A stretch of 64,000 bases of DNA from assembly GCA_910574935.1 (NCBI GenBank), contig CAJTCU010000005.1, positions 91,581 to 155,580 on the forward strand, written 5' to 3'. Made by a program: the position numbers and the translations under genes. This DNA comes from Oscillospiraceae bacterium (GTDB lineage Bacteria; Bacillota; Clostridia; Oscillospirales; Acutalibacteraceae). This document shows, one piece after another, positions 16,249 to 24,809 of the stretch (position 1 is the stretch's first letter; every line of letters starts with the position of its first letter). The notes beneath the pieces were generated by a model. That model ran no database searches, was not told the origin of the DNA, and worked only from the letters and a program-made list of their open reading frames with translations.

Positions 16249-16926
16249 CTAGCTTTTTGCCACGTCTGTTACCCGCAGAATGCCGCCCTCCACCGTGAAT
16301 TTCACTTCCACGCCTCCAAAGACCATACCATACACCCGCTGGGGGTCTTTGTGGTAATGGGGCCGGGGGTCCGCCGCTAGAACAGCTAGCAAGGCCTCCC
16401 GGCTTTCGGCAGGGACCCGGGTCAGCAGCTCCGGCGGGCACTCTACGGAAAGGGTCCGCCAGGGCGTCGCCTGGGCAAAGCCACCGGTGGCTTTCGGCTG
16501 GCAGTCCGCCTGGGGTAAGTAGGGTTTTATGTCGAAGATAGGCGTGCCATCCACCAGGTCGGCTCCCCGCACCAGCAGGCTGGGACCCTGGGGACCATCC
16601 AGTTCCACCTGCTCAAGGGCTACGCAGGAGAGCCCCAGGGGATTAGGGCGAAAGGGCGACCGGCTGGCGAATACGCCCACCCGCTGGTTGCCCCCCAGCC
16701 GGGGCGGGCGCACGGTGGGGGACCATTTGCCGGCTGGACACTGGGAGAACTGCCAGATCAGCCAGAGATGGGAAAAGCCCTCTAGCCCCCGAAAAGCCTC
16801 TCGCACCTGATAGGGGGGTTCAAACACGATTCGGGCCCGGAGGGCGTCGATGAGGCCGCTTTGCCTGGGTACGCCGAATTTTTCGGGAAACTGGCTTTGA
16901 ATATGTGCAATGGGAAGTAGTTCCAT
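16249..16926 (-). CDS. trmO: tRNA N6-threonylcarbamoyladenosine methyltransferase TrmO
   Basis: A 225-residue YaeB/TsaA (TrmO) family protein, which methylates t6A37 of certain tRNAs using S-adenosylmethionine. Motifs are FPEKFGVPRQSGL, EGFSHLWLIWQF, the family signature VFASRSPFRPNPLGLS (about 87-102) and GADLVDGTPIFDIKPY. The C-terminal domain (RVYGMVFGGVEVKFTV) is usual. TAGGAGGAG precedes the ATG. A terminator hairpin lies just upstream, separating it from the surface-acylation genes on the same strand. Confidence 0.93.
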   Translation of the reverse strand: MELLPIAHIQSQFPEKFGVPRQSGLIDALRARIVFEPPYQVREAFRGLEGFSHLWLIWQFSQCPAGKWSPTVRPPRLGGNQRVGVFASRSPFRPNPLGLSCVALEQVELDGPQGPSLLVRGADLVDGTPIFDIKPYLPQADCQPKATGGFAQATPWRTLSVECPPELLTRVPAESREALLAVLAADPRPHYHKDPQRVYGMVFGGVEVKFTVEGGILRVTDVAKS

Positions 16927-16940
16927 ATGCTCCTCCTAAC

Positions 16941-16975
16941 AAAAACAGGCAGCCGTTGGGGGTTGCCTGTTTTTT
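16941..16975. terminator. Hairpin upstream of trmO
   Basis: ACAGGCA (16945-16951) pairs with TGCCTGT (16964-16970), with T tracts on both strands. On the minus strand it lies directly before the trmO Shine-Dalgarno. It could terminate the acyltransferase operon or attenuate trmO. Confidence 0.7.
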
Positions 16976-17216
16976 GTGCTTGATGATTTGTCTAAGCTGA
17001 AAAAATCGGAAAACGAAACGCGAAACAGAGTGGGATTCTTAAGGGCATGCTACATACCAGAGACACACGCCGAACAAGGAACCGAGCAGTATGGGAGCCG
17101 CCCTTCGGCCTGAAGGCCTGGAAAGTCCTCTGACAAAATTCGTTCCAATGGGTCCGTCTCAACAGACTATAAAGAAAGAGGCGCATGGTGAAGTTCCTTG
17201 TACAGACTTGTTACGT

Positions 17217-18620
17217 TCAACCGCCTGTGGCCACCATCCATTCCCCGCCGCTGCTGAACAGAACCTCCACTGCTCCAGTCAGGTTTTCCGGCAGATACAG
17301 GGCAAAGACACAGCCAGACTGGCCGGACGCACCCTCGTCTATGGGGAAAGCCTCGTACACGGTTTCTCCGCAGCGGACGTACACCGGGCTCTCTTGGTCA
17401 CAAGGAACCTCCACCCGGCCGCTGAGCCGCAAGTACCCCGGCAGGTTGGCGGCGGGCTCGGACTCTATCTGGGCGGCGGCGCCGGCTGGAATAGCGTTCA
17501 TGTCAAAGACCACCTGAGGCGCGGGCATTAGAAAGGGAGCCTGGGCTAAACGAGGCAGATTTCGTTCCACAATTTCCACCACAATGTATTGTGCGCCGTT
17601 CTGCTCCATCATCCCTAGATGATAGGGGGTGGCCCGGGAGAATGTAGCGGAAGAGAAGCTCTCGGCCATCAGAGCGTGCAGGGCGTTGCCAAAGGAATCC
17701 CGAAACATCAGCAGCGGGGCATTTCCGGCGGCGCTGGTGGTCTGAATGCGCAGATCATCCACCCCTCGGATGGGCACGGCATATTCAAATGCCAAGGCGT
17801 CCTCAAACGTAAACTCCAGGTCCATCTCTTTGGAGGCTGGGTATAGCATCTCGTGCAGGTCCCCCCGGTGGGTAGGCTGGTAGCTGCCCGCCTTGCCGAA
17901 AGCATCCTCTGGGGGCAGGCCCAGGGTTTCCAACAATACATCGTGGCCCAGGGCCGCGCCCTTGTTGGTCCAGTGGGAGTCCAAGGCAAAGTAGAGGGGC
18001 TCGCCGTCCAAAGAGGGTATCTGCTCCAGCATCTCGCTGGCGTTGCCCAGGGCCGTGAACAGGTCGGCATAGTTCACCCCCTGCCGGCGGAGGGCGTCCT
18101 CTACCGGGGCGGCATAGGCCACGGGAGCGGGGGAGAGGCCTTCCGGCAGGTATTCGGGGCAGATGGAGGCCTTATTTGGGGCAATGGTAAAGGCGAACAC
18201 CCCGCCCTGCCCCTCCACATAGGACTGGGCCAGGGCCAGGGACCGGGCTATGCAGTAGGCCTGCCGCCCTGTGAGGGCGTCCGCGCCGGTGTAGTCGTCC
18301 AAAGTCTCGGCGTAGAAGAGCCAGCCGTTCCGGCCCAAAGCCACATCGTTTTGGGCAGAGGTGGCAAACAGACTGGACTTCATCACCGAGTCGGCGGTGA
18401 CCAGCTCTTGCCGAAAAGCAAAGTGGTCCGAGAAGTAGTCGGAGGCGTCCGAGAGCAGCTCCAGGTTAAAGCTGCCGTCAGGGGCAAAGGCCCGGGGCGG
18501 AGCCGCCAATACCTCATTACCCGCGGCAGGGCTGGGGCCTAAAATCAGCATACCAATCCCAGGGATGAGGCAAGCCAACATAAACACGCCGGTGAATAGT
18601 AAATGACCGAGTTTTTTCAT
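17217..18620 (-). CDS. DHHW/AlgJ-like (SGNH) surface acyl-transfer protein
   Basis: A 467-residue protein with an N-terminal membrane anchor (about residues 5-27) and an extracytoplasmic SGNH-like domain. LGRNGWLFYAETLDDY near 95, the Asp-Ser-His-Trp motif in FALDSHWTNKG (about 215) and FRDSFGNAL with the candidate nucleophile Ser are typical of the DHHW/AlgX/AlgJ group. Partners of MBOAT proteins in this group transfer acetyl groups to extracellular polysaccharide or wall polymer. It follows the MBOAT gene by 11 bases in the same transcript. The polymer acylated is unknown. The C-terminal 80 residues look like an additional beta-rich segment. Confidence 0.82.
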   Translation of the reverse strand: MKKLGHLLFTGVFMLACLIPGIGMLILGPSPAAGNEVLAAPPRAFAPDGSFNLELLSDASDYFSDHFAFRQELVTADSVMKSSLFATSAQNDVALGRNGWLFYAETLDDYTGADALTGRQAYCIARSLALAQSYVEGQGGVFAFTIAPNKASICPEYLPEGLSPAPVAYAAPVEDALRRQGVNYADLFTALGNASEMLEQIPSLDGEPLYFALDSHWTNKGAALGHDVLLETLGLPPEDAFGKAGSYQPTHRGDLHEMLYPASKEMDLEFTFEDALAFEYAVPIRGVDDLRIQTTSAAGNAPLLMFRDSFGNALHALMAESFSSATFSRATPYHLGMMEQNGAQYIVVEIVERNLPRLAQAPFLMPAPQVVFDMNAIPAGAAAQIESEPAANLPGYLRLSGRVEVPCDQESPVYVRCGETVYEAFPIDEGASGQSGCVFALYLPENLTGAVEVLFSSGGEWMVATGG

Positions 18621-18631
18621 GGCCAGCCTCC

Positions 18632-20038
18632 TTAAAATCGAAAGTAGATAAAGGGGTTAAACTGGCTGCCCGCCAGGTTCATCACGCACAGCAAGAACAG
18701 TGCCCCTGCCGCTGCATAAGACCCGGCCCGGGCCAAAGCGCAGGCCTTGCCGTCTCTGCTGGCCAAAGCCTGGACCCTGGGCAGGATAGGCAGGGCACAC
18801 ACCAGGCTGACCCCCAAAATGAACAGATTGTATGGAGTGAGCAGGGACCGCAGCAGTGCCGCACCTTGGACCGTAGCAGTAAAACCAGTAAACATTTGGC
18901 TGTACACCAGCCCGGCCTCGGCCAGGGTGTCCGCCCGAAAGAGCACGAAACCCAGCAGCACGATGAGCAAAGTAGTCCCGTGGCCAAGGACCCGGCGCAG
19001 CCTGCCACCTTTGGGGAGAAAATCCTCTAGAATGATAAATAACCCGTGCCAAAGGCCCCACAGCACAAAGTTCCAAGAGGCCCCATGCCAAAGTCCGGTG
19101 CAGAAAAACACCAGACACTTGTTCAGCTGGGTGCGCAGGCGGCCCTTGCGGTTGCCGCCTAGGGGGATGTACAGATAGTCCCGGAACCAGCTGGACAGAG
19201 AGATATGCCACCGCCGCCAGAACTCTTTAATAGAGGCGCTGGCATAGGGGTGGTCGAAGTTTTCCAGAAACCGAAAGCCAAACATGCGGCCCAGGCCAAT
19301 GGCCATGTCTGAGTAGCCGGAGAAATCGAAATAGATTTGCAGCATGTAGCACAGGGCCCCCAGCCAAGCGGACCGGGCATCCAGCTGTAGGGCCGAAGCC
19401 CCGAACACCAGGTCCGCCATCTGTCCTACCGTGTTGGAAAGCAGCAACTTTTTGGAGAGACCTAGGATGAACCGCCGTATTCCATCCGCGGTGAGGGCGG
19501 GAGAGGTCTCCCGCCGGTCGATTTGCAAGCTTACGTCGTGGTACTTGACAATGGGCCCGGCAATCAGCTGGGGAAAGAAGGAAATGTATAGGGCCAGCTT
19601 TAACAGGCTGCGGCTGACCAGCGTTTCGTCCCGGTATACATCGATGACATAAGACAGGCCTTGAAAGGTAAAGAAGGAGATGCCCACCGGCAGGGCAATG
19701 CCCGGCAGGGGCAGGGAAAGCCCTGCCAGCCGGTTTAAAGAGTCCAAAGCGAAGTCGGTATATTTAAAGACAGAGAGCAGCCCCAGGTTTACTGCCACAG
19801 ATAGGGCCACTACCGCCTTTTTATTGAAACGCTGGGAGACAATGAGCCGGCCGGAGAGATAATTAACCACCACAGAGGCCAAAAGCAGCAGTACGTATAC
19901 TGGCTCACCAAAAGCGTAGAATACTACGCTGACCAAGGTGAGCAAGACGTTTTTAGCAGTAAGGCCCGGCAGCAGCCGGTATAGCAGAAAACACAGGGGC
20001 AAAAAAGCGAAGAGAAAGGCAGGAGAACTGAATACCAT
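18632..20038 (-). CDS. MBOAT-family membrane O-acyltransferase (AlgI/PatA type)
   Basis: A 468-residue polytopic membrane protein of the MBOAT family. YVIDVYRDET, FSGYSDMAIGLGRMFGF, the REFW-like KEFWRRWHISLSSWFRDY and the catalytic His in GLWHGASWNFVLWG are all present. These enzymes move acyl groups from a cytoplasmic donor across the membrane for O-acylation of surface polymers. It sits between a lipoprotein gene (6 bases upstream) and the DHHW protein gene (11 bases downstream), so the three probably act together. Confidence 0.93.
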   Translation of the reverse strand: MVFSSPAFLFAFLPLCFLLYRLLPGLTAKNVLLTLVSVVFYAFGEPVYVLLLLASVVVNYLSGRLIVSQRFNKKAVVALSVAVNLGLLSVFKYTDFALDSLNRLAGLSLPLPGIALPVGISFFTFQGLSYVIDVYRDETLVSRSLLKLALYISFFPQLIAGPIVKYHDVSLQIDRRETSPALTADGIRRFILGLSKKLLLSNTVGQMADLVFGASALQLDARSAWLGALCYMLQIYFDFSGYSDMAIGLGRMFGFRFLENFDHPYASASIKEFWRRWHISLSSWFRDYLYIPLGGNRKGRLRTQLNKCLVFFCTGLWHGASWNFVLWGLWHGLFIILEDFLPKGGRLRRVLGHGTTLLIVLLGFVLFRADTLAEAGLVYSQMFTGFTATVQGAALLRSLLTPYNLFILGVSLVCALPILPRVQALASRDGKACALARAGSYAAAGALFLLCVMNLAGSQFNPFIYFRF

Positions 20039-20044
20039 AGACGT

Positions 20045-20584
20045 TTACCCGATGTCTTGGACCGTCTCAGAGCCATCTGCGCGGTAGGTGTATACCGTGA
20101 AGTTGCTGTAATACAGCAGGCCGTCCTCGCCGGGGCCCATGCAGCTGGGGCCGTAGTCTGAGCTGTTGGGGTATCCAAACACGCTGTAGAAGGTGTTGAT
20201 ATCGGAACCAATATAGTCCGAAGGGTTGGCCTGGGGTTCAGGGTCCGGCTCGGGGGTGGGTTCCGGGGTGGGCTCCGGGGTGGGTTCGCTGGGGCTGATA
20301 AAGATCTCATGGTTTTCTTCCGGGTCACTGCTCTCGGGAGTAGGCTCTGACGTGGGGGATTCAGTGGGCTTAGGGACAGCCGAGGGCTTTGCGGTGGGCT
20401 TGGCCGTAGCTTTGGGTTTGGCGGAAGGCGAGGCCGAGGGCTTTGTCGTGGGCGTAGCCAAGGCCGAGCTGGAGCTGGTTTGAGAACTACTCAACGAAGA
20501 ATCCTGATTATCGGAATCGTTACAAGCAGCCAGAGTAAGCGCACAGGCTGCTGAGAGGAAAAGGGCCACTAAATTTTTTTTCAT
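20045..20584 (-). CDS. Lipoprotein with Pro/Thr/Glu-rich stalk
   Basis: A 179-residue lipoprotein. MKKNLVALFLSAACALTLAAC provides the signal and lipobox. It is followed by a long low-complexity stalk (Ser/Thr/Pro/Lys, then TPEP repeats to about residue 135) and a compact C-terminal domain of about 45 residues containing IGSDINTFYSVFGYP and Tyr-rich strands. That end domain resembles the small outlier domains of other clostridial lipoproteins but is not assignable. It begins an operon with the MBOAT and DHHW genes. The start is the ATG before KKN because the 33 residues upstream lack signal character. Confidence 0.78.
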   Translation of the reverse strand: MKKNLVALFLSAACALTLAACNDSDNQDSSLSSSQTSSSSALATPTTKPSASPSAKPKATAKPTAKPSAVPKPTESPTSEPTPESSDPEENHEIFISPSEPTPEPTPEPTPEPDPEPQANPSDYIGSDINTFYSVFGYPNSSDYGPSCMGPGEDGLLYYSNFTVYTYRADGSETVQDIG

Positions 20585-20654
20585 TGCGCAACATTCCCAT
20601 TCTACAATTAAGTTTGAGCTTGCAGGAAACGCCAGTTTTCGGCAAACTAATATA

Positions 20655-20683
20655 AGAATAGCATACCTAGTCCTGTAAGTCAA
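20655..20683 (-). promoter_or_regulatory. Promoter of the lipoprotein-MBOAT-DHHW operon
   Basis: On the minus strand TTGACT (20678-20683), 17 bases, TATTCT (20655-20660), about 70 bases before the lipoprotein start. Confidence 0.6.
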
Positions 20684-20717
20684 GTTTCAGTAAAGGCCGG
20701 GGAAGAGAGGCTGGGGC

Positions 20718-22325
20718 TTACACATATTTTTCCAGGGTCCTCCGCACCGCCCCGGGGCCCGCCAGCATCTCCCGCAGCATTCCGGCCACCTTTTCCGCCA
20801 GACCCACTGCATACAGGTCCACTCCGAATAGGACTGGGTTAGATAGGATGGGCCGCAGGGTCTGCTCCGCAGCCGCTCCGCCCAGATGAACCCCGGCCAG
20901 CTGGGATTGCAGAGACTCCAGCATGGGGTCGCTGCTGCATGCCAAGGGATGGCCGTGGTCGTCCACTGCCAAAAGATACCGCAGCCACCCGGCCAAAGCC
21001 AGGGGGATATAGGTCAGGCTGGCGGCGTCTAGGTCGGGCCTGGCCTGGTAGCTCTTGATGGTCTCGCCAAAGCGGATGGGCAGCTTTTGGCTGGTGTCTG
21101 TGGCAATGCGCTGGGGGGTGTCTGGGATAAAGGGGTTGGGCAGGCGCTCCTCCACCACTTCTTTAATAAAGGCCTGGGGATTCAATATCTTGGGGTCCGT
21201 CACCACGGGCAGACCTTCCGTGTAGCCGATTTTTTCCACCAGGCCCTTTAGCAACGGATCCCCCATCTCAGCGGCAATGGTCTGATACCCCAGCAGGCAT
21301 CCAAACACTGCCAGAGCCGTATGCAGTGGGTTTAAGCAGGTGGTCACCTTCATGCGCTCGGTGGCGTTCACGGTGTCCCGGTCCGTCAGGTAAACCCCGG
21401 CCTTTTCCAGGGGTGGGCGGCCGTTAGGGAAGGCGTCCTCTACCACAAGGTATTGGGGTCCCTCCGCGTTGACAAAGGGAGCAATGTAGGTTCCCCTGCT
21501 GGTGACGGTGGGAGACATGTCCTCCACACCGGCGGCGGTCAGGGCTTCTTCCACCACTTGGGCGGGGCGGGGGGTGATCTTGTCGATCATGGTCCAGGGG
21601 AAAGAGACTTTGTTGTTATCTCCCAGCCAGGCCAGAAAATCTTGGGACACATACCTGTTCTTCTCCCAATTTTCTGCTACGGTCACTACCCCGGCCTGAA
21701 GTTTTTCCCCGTTGTGGGAACAGTTGTCCATGCTTACCAGGGCAATGGGCGCGCCGCCGGCCAGAAACCGTTCCAGCAGCAGAGCGGCGGTAACGCTCAT
21801 GGCGTGGGAGCAGCGGCCGGGCCCCTCTGCAAAATCCGCCTGTACAGCCGGAAAGAAATTCCCGGAAAGATCCGCTAGGGCATAACCTTTCTCAGTGATG
21901 GTATAGCTGACCATTTGCAGGGAGGGGGCGCGGAAAATGGCCCGCAGTTTTTCCATATCCTGTGGATACGCCCCGCTGGCCCGCAGCCCCTGGGAGATGG
22001 AGGCCACCACCTCTTTTTTTACCGAGCCATCCGGCAGCAGGGTGGCTAGCAAGGTCATGCTGTGGTGGGGATCATAAATCATATCAATGATGTCCAAGTC
22101 AAAAGTATCTGCCGCCACAATACCGGTACTTACCAGGCCTTGTTCCAGCAGGTCCTGCTGCAATTTGGCAATAAATCCTCGGAAAATGTTCCCTGCCCCA
22201 AAGTGTACCCAGACCGGGGCCGCCTGGGTTTGGGCCCGCATCTGGTTCCAGTCAAACTTCGGCAGCCGAATGCCCGCCTGTTCCCAGGAGGCCTGGTTCT
22301 GTATTCCCATGCAGTCTAATTTCAT
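20718..22325 (-). CDS. uxuB: Fructuronate reductase (mannitol dehydrogenase family)
   Basis: A 535-residue polyol-dehydrogenase-family protein. VHFGAGNIFRGFIAKL is the N-terminal nucleotide-binding motif, and SMDNCSHNGEKL, FPWTMIDKITPRP and the catalytic Lys region KLPIRFGETIKSY follow. It reduces D-fructuronate to D-mannonate with NADH in glucuronate breakdown. The start overlaps uxuA by four bases (ATGA), and the pair forms the standard two-step pathway. The N-terminus was set at MKLDCMG behind GGGAGGATTTGCA; the upstream extension is uxuA sequence in another frame. Confidence 0.92.
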   Translation of the reverse strand: MKLDCMGIQNQASWEQAGIRLPKFDWNQMRAQTQAAPVWVHFGAGNIFRGFIAKLQQDLLEQGLVSTGIVAADTFDLDIIDMIYDPHHSMTLLATLLPDGSVKKEVVASISQGLRASGAYPQDMEKLRAIFRAPSLQMVSYTITEKGYALADLSGNFFPAVQADFAEGPGRCSHAMSVTAALLLERFLAGGAPIALVSMDNCSHNGEKLQAGVVTVAENWEKNRYVSQDFLAWLGDNNKVSFPWTMIDKITPRPAQVVEEALTAAGVEDMSPTVTSRGTYIAPFVNAEGPQYLVVEDAFPNGRPPLEKAGVYLTDRDTVNATERMKVTTCLNPLHTALAVFGCLLGYQTIAAEMGDPLLKGLVEKIGYTEGLPVVTDPKILNPQAFIKEVVEERLPNPFIPDTPQRIATDTSQKLPIRFGETIKSYQARPDLDAASLTYIPLALAGWLRYLLAVDDHGHPLACSSDPMLESLQSQLAGVHLGGAAAEQTLRPILSNPVLFGVDLYAVGLAEKVAGMLREMLAGPGAVRRTLEKYV

Positions 22326-23407
22326 TGCAAATCCTCCCATCTGTCCAGGGCGTCCCAGATCCCCCAAAGATACATAATGCCCAAGGCCCGGTCGTACAGG
22401 CCGTAGCCGGGGCGCACACTGCCTGGCCCCTCGCCCCACAGGTGCCGGCCGTGGTCGGGACGGACATAGCCTTCAAAGCTGCCGTCGTGGAAGGCTTTCA
22501 CAATGTCCAAAATGCCGGCATCCCCCTGGCAATCCCGGTGGCTGGTCTCGGTAAAGTCTCCATTAGGGTAATGCTTCACGTTGCGGATGTGGGCAAAGGC
22601 AATGCGCCCGCAGTGCTTGCGGACCATAGCGGCCACATCGTTTTGAGGGTTGGCGCCCAGACTGCCGGTGCACAGGGTCAGGCAGTTGCAGGGGTCGTCC
22701 ACCATATTCAAGAACCGGTCAATGGAGGGCTCGTCCACCAGCAGCCGGGGCAGACCAAAGATGTCCCAAGGCGGATCATCCATATGGATGGCCATTTTAA
22801 CGCCGCACGCATGGCATACGGGCATTAGCCGCTCCAAAAAGTACCGCAGATTCTCCCACAGCTGTTCTTTGCTTACCTCTTTGTAGGCGGCGAAGAGCTG
22901 GTCCAGCTGGGCCATACGCTCCGGTTCCCAGCCGGGAAAGGTGAGGCCGTGGAGGTTGTTGAGAATGTACTGGGCCATCTCCTTGGGGTCGTCGTGAATC
23001 TTGGAAGCTTCATAGAATAGGGCTGTAGAGCCGTCTGGCAGGGGATGGAACAGATCTGTACGAGTCCAGTCAAACACGGGCATAAAGTTGTAGCAGATCA
23101 CCTTAACCCCAAACTGGCCCAGGTTGCGGATGGTCTGGATATAGTTCTCAATGTACCCATCTCGGCTAGGCCGGCCCGTTTTAATATCGTCATGGACGTT
23201 GACAGACTCTACTACATCCATATGGAAGCCGTAAGGGTCCAGCTGTTCCTTGACCTGGGCAATCTCCTCCACAGGCCAAACCTCCCCTGGCAGCTTGTGA
23301 TGCAGGGCCCAGACAATGCCGCTCACCCCGGGAATCTGCTTGATATAGGACAGTGGAATTTCATCGTTTCCTTGGCCGTACCAGCGAAAACACATGTTCA
23401 TGCTCAT
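22322..23407 (-). CDS. uxuA: Mannonate dehydratase
   Basis: A 361-residue UxuA, dehydrating D-mannonate to 2-keto-3-deoxygluconate. Characteristic segments are FRWYGQGNDEIPLSYI at the N-terminus, YNFMPVFDWTRTDL, the metal-binding region MAIHMDDPPWDIFGLPR, and FAHIRNVKHYPNGDFTETSH. The length is normal for the clostridial form. It leads the uxuA-uxuB operon. The later genes of the pathway (KDG kinase and aldolase, uxaC) are not in this window. Confidence 0.95.
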   Translation of the reverse strand: MSMNMCFRWYGQGNDEIPLSYIKQIPGVSGIVWALHHKLPGEVWPVEEIAQVKEQLDPYGFHMDVVESVNVHDDIKTGRPSRDGYIENYIQTIRNLGQFGVKVICYNFMPVFDWTRTDLFHPLPDGSTALFYEASKIHDDPKEMAQYILNNLHGLTFPGWEPERMAQLDQLFAAYKEVSKEQLWENLRYFLERLMPVCHACGVKMAIHMDDPPWDIFGLPRLLVDEPSIDRFLNMVDDPCNCLTLCTGSLGANPQNDVAAMVRKHCGRIAFAHIRNVKHYPNGDFTETSHRDCQGDAGILDIVKAFHDGSFEGYVRPDHGRHLWGEGPGSVRPGYGLYDRALGIMYLWGIWDALDRWEDLQ

Positions 23408-23471
23408 GAGAATTCTCCTTTACTGTGCCTGGGCGTTCGGTACGCGGCAGGCGCGAAATACTCTATTATGA

Positions 23472-23500
23472 AGTATAGTAGGGGTGGGGGAGATTGTCAA
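23472..23500 (-). promoter_or_regulatory. Promoter of uxuA-uxuB
   Basis: Minus strand TTGACA (23495-23500), 17 bases, TATACT (23472-23477): a near-consensus vegetative promoter about 65 bases before uxuA. No clear operator palindrome was found. Confidence 0.65.
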
Positions 23501-23618
23501 GCTTCAGCGCGTTTTTGTGCGGGCAAAGTATGGACACATCGCGCGGTCAAGAGGAAGAGCGCTGGCAAAGGCCGCAATCGTGTGAAGTAAAATTTAGTAG
23601 CTTTTTTGTAAACTATAC

Positions 23619-23647
23619 TTGACTTTTTATCGCAGATAATATACAAT
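23619..23647 (+). promoter_or_regulatory. Promoter of the XRE regulator/membrane protein pair
   Basis: TTGACT (23619-23624), 17 bases, TACAAT (23642-23647), about 21 bases before the start codon, so the leader is very short. Confidence 0.6.
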
Positions 23648-23668
23648 ATCAGGCGAGGAGGTGATCCG

Positions 23669-23875
23669 TTGGGCAAAAACCTGAAAATGAAAGCCGCTCG
23701 GGTTGCCAAGGGTCTGACCCAGCAGGACCTGGCCGACGCGGTGGGAGTTACCCGCCAGACCGTGGTGGCCATTGAGCGGGGGGACTACAACCCCACGGTA
23801 CGTCTGTGCATAGAGATATGCCGGGTGCTGGGAACCACGCTGGACGGTTTGTTTTGGCCGGAAGAAGAAAATTAG
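23669..23875 (+). CDS. Small XRE-family helix-turn-helix regulator
   Basis: A 68-residue single-domain DNA-binding protein of the Cro/C1 type: LTQQDLADAVGVTRQTVVAIE is the helix-turn-helix, followed by LCIEICRVLGTTLDGLFW, typical of the small YozG/YvaO-like group. It starts at TTG, preceded by AGGAGGTGATCC, which matches the 3' end of 16S rRNA over 12 bases. Such regulators are usually paired with a small membrane protein, encoded here 18 bases downstream. It probably represses its own short operon (inference). Confidence 0.85.
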   Translation: MGKNLKMKAARVAKGLTQQDLADAVGVTRQTVVAIERGDYNPTVRLCIEICRVLGTTLDGLFWPEEEN

Positions 23876-23893
23876 CTGAAAGGATAGGGAGAA

Positions 23894-24346
23894 ATGTCTA
23901 TGCGGAAAAAGTATGAATTTGATGAGCGCCAGTTGCTTTTGCGGGGGAATGTGTTCCAGCACACCACCGTTTTGTTGTTTGTGCTTTTGTTTGCCAATGG
24001 GGTGCTGAAAATTGATGACATCCACTGGGCGCCGGGGTTTTATGAGAACATGCTCATTCTATGGGCCGGCCTGGACTTTGCCTTGATTGAGTACATCCTA
24101 CGAGACATTACGCAAAAAAACAGCCGCCAGAACTGGCTTTATGGACTGGAAGGAATATTTGGCCTGATTTTGCTGGCCATCAGCATGACCCATGTGATAG
24201 ACGGAGACCCTTTGGTGCGGGACGGGGCTTTGACAGAAGAGGGGGCGCATATGGCCTTTGCCGGTTTTATGGTGTTAGTGGGCGTGGTTTTTGTGGTAAA
24301 ACGTCTGTGGGACCGCTGCAAAGAGCCAGCCGGAGACGAGGACTGA
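23894..24346 (+). CDS. Four-helix membrane protein paired with the XRE regulator
   Basis: A 150-residue integral membrane protein with about four hydrophobic segments (near residues 22-38, 48-66, 84-100, 122-138). The N-terminal DERQLLLRGN motif is typical of small uncharacterised membrane proteins encoded beside XRE regulators in Firmicutes. It is cotranscribed with the regulator and ended by a clear terminator. The function is unknown; a signal-sensing role with the regulator is inference. Confidence 0.75.
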   Translation: MSMRKKYEFDERQLLLRGNVFQHTTVLLFVLLFANGVLKIDDIHWAPGFYENMLILWAGLDFALIEYILRDITQKNSRQNWLYGLEGIFGLILLAISMTHVIDGDPLVRDGALTEEGAHMAFAGFMVLVGVVFVVKRLWDRCKEPAGDED

Positions 24347-24387
24347 ACCAGGGAGTTTCGTGAAAGATCCAGAAATAGAACCGATTG

Positions 24388-24425
24388 CGCGGTGAAGGGG
24401 ACTAAGGTACCCGCACCGCGTTTTT
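24388..24425 (+). terminator. Rho-independent terminator after the XRE pair
   Basis: CGCGGTG (24388-24394) pairs with CACCGCG (24414-24420) and is followed directly by TTTTT. Its left arm lies in a copy of the 17-mer ATTGCGCGGTGAAGGGG found in the family B repeats. Confidence 0.8.
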
Positions 24426-24462
24426 ATTGGCGGGTTTTGGGTGGAAGGCACAAAAATTAGGC

Positions 24463-24491
24463 TTGCGTTTAGGTCCCGAAAACGATACAAT
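24463..24491 (+). promoter_or_regulatory. Promoter upstream of yqzL-like ORF and recO
   Basis: TTGCGT (24463-24468), 17 bases, TACAAT (24486-24491). The transcript would have a leader of over 100 bases containing a CTGCAAA/TTTGCAG inverted repeat (24575-24610). Confidence 0.5.
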
Positions 24492-24608
24492 AGGGGTACA
24501 AGCACATTCGCCGGGAAAAGTCCGTCGAGCGGCGTCGATAAAAGATATTTTTTCCACTCATACCCGCCCGGTTCCTGCAAATACTTTCATTGTAAGGGGG
24601 CGTTTGCA

Positions 24609-24809
24609 GTGAATGAAAATCAGGCTTGGTTGAATTTTACCCGTTCGGGCCGGGTAGAGGACTATATTCTATATGCCAAAGTGCGGGGCAGCGCACAAAA
24701 TATTGCATACGAGAGGGGGCCGCGGGGTGCGGCTGAAGACCCAGGGGATTATTATTCGGGAGCAGACAGTGGGCGAGAGCGACCGGCTGGTTACGGTTCT
24801 GACCCGTGA
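24609..24809 (+). CDS. YqzL-like small protein overlapping recO
   Basis: A GTG-initiated 66-residue ORF behind AAGGGGGCG. Its first 30 residues include AWLNFTRSGRVEDYILYAK, which resembles the conserved core of YqzL, a short protein encoded directly before recO in Bacillus and many Firmicutes. The remaining sequence is Gly/Arg-rich and shares 83 bases with the start of recO in another frame, so only the front part is likely conserved. The function of YqzL is unknown. Without a database search this rests on motif resemblance and gene order. Confidence 0.5.
   Translation: MNENQAWLNFTRSGRVEDYILYAKVRGSAQNIAYERGPRGAAEDPGDYYSGADSGRERPAGYGSDP

Noticed and set aside
16992-17186. 64-residue minus-strand ORF in the acyltransferase-trmO gap
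   Set aside because: Arg/Phe-rich with no ribosome site, no membrane or domain pattern, and unlike any protein I recognise.
24441-24608. N-terminal extension of the YqzL-like ORF
   Set aside because: It would run through the proposed promoter -10 region and leader, is unlike YqzL, and lacks a Shine-Dalgarno.
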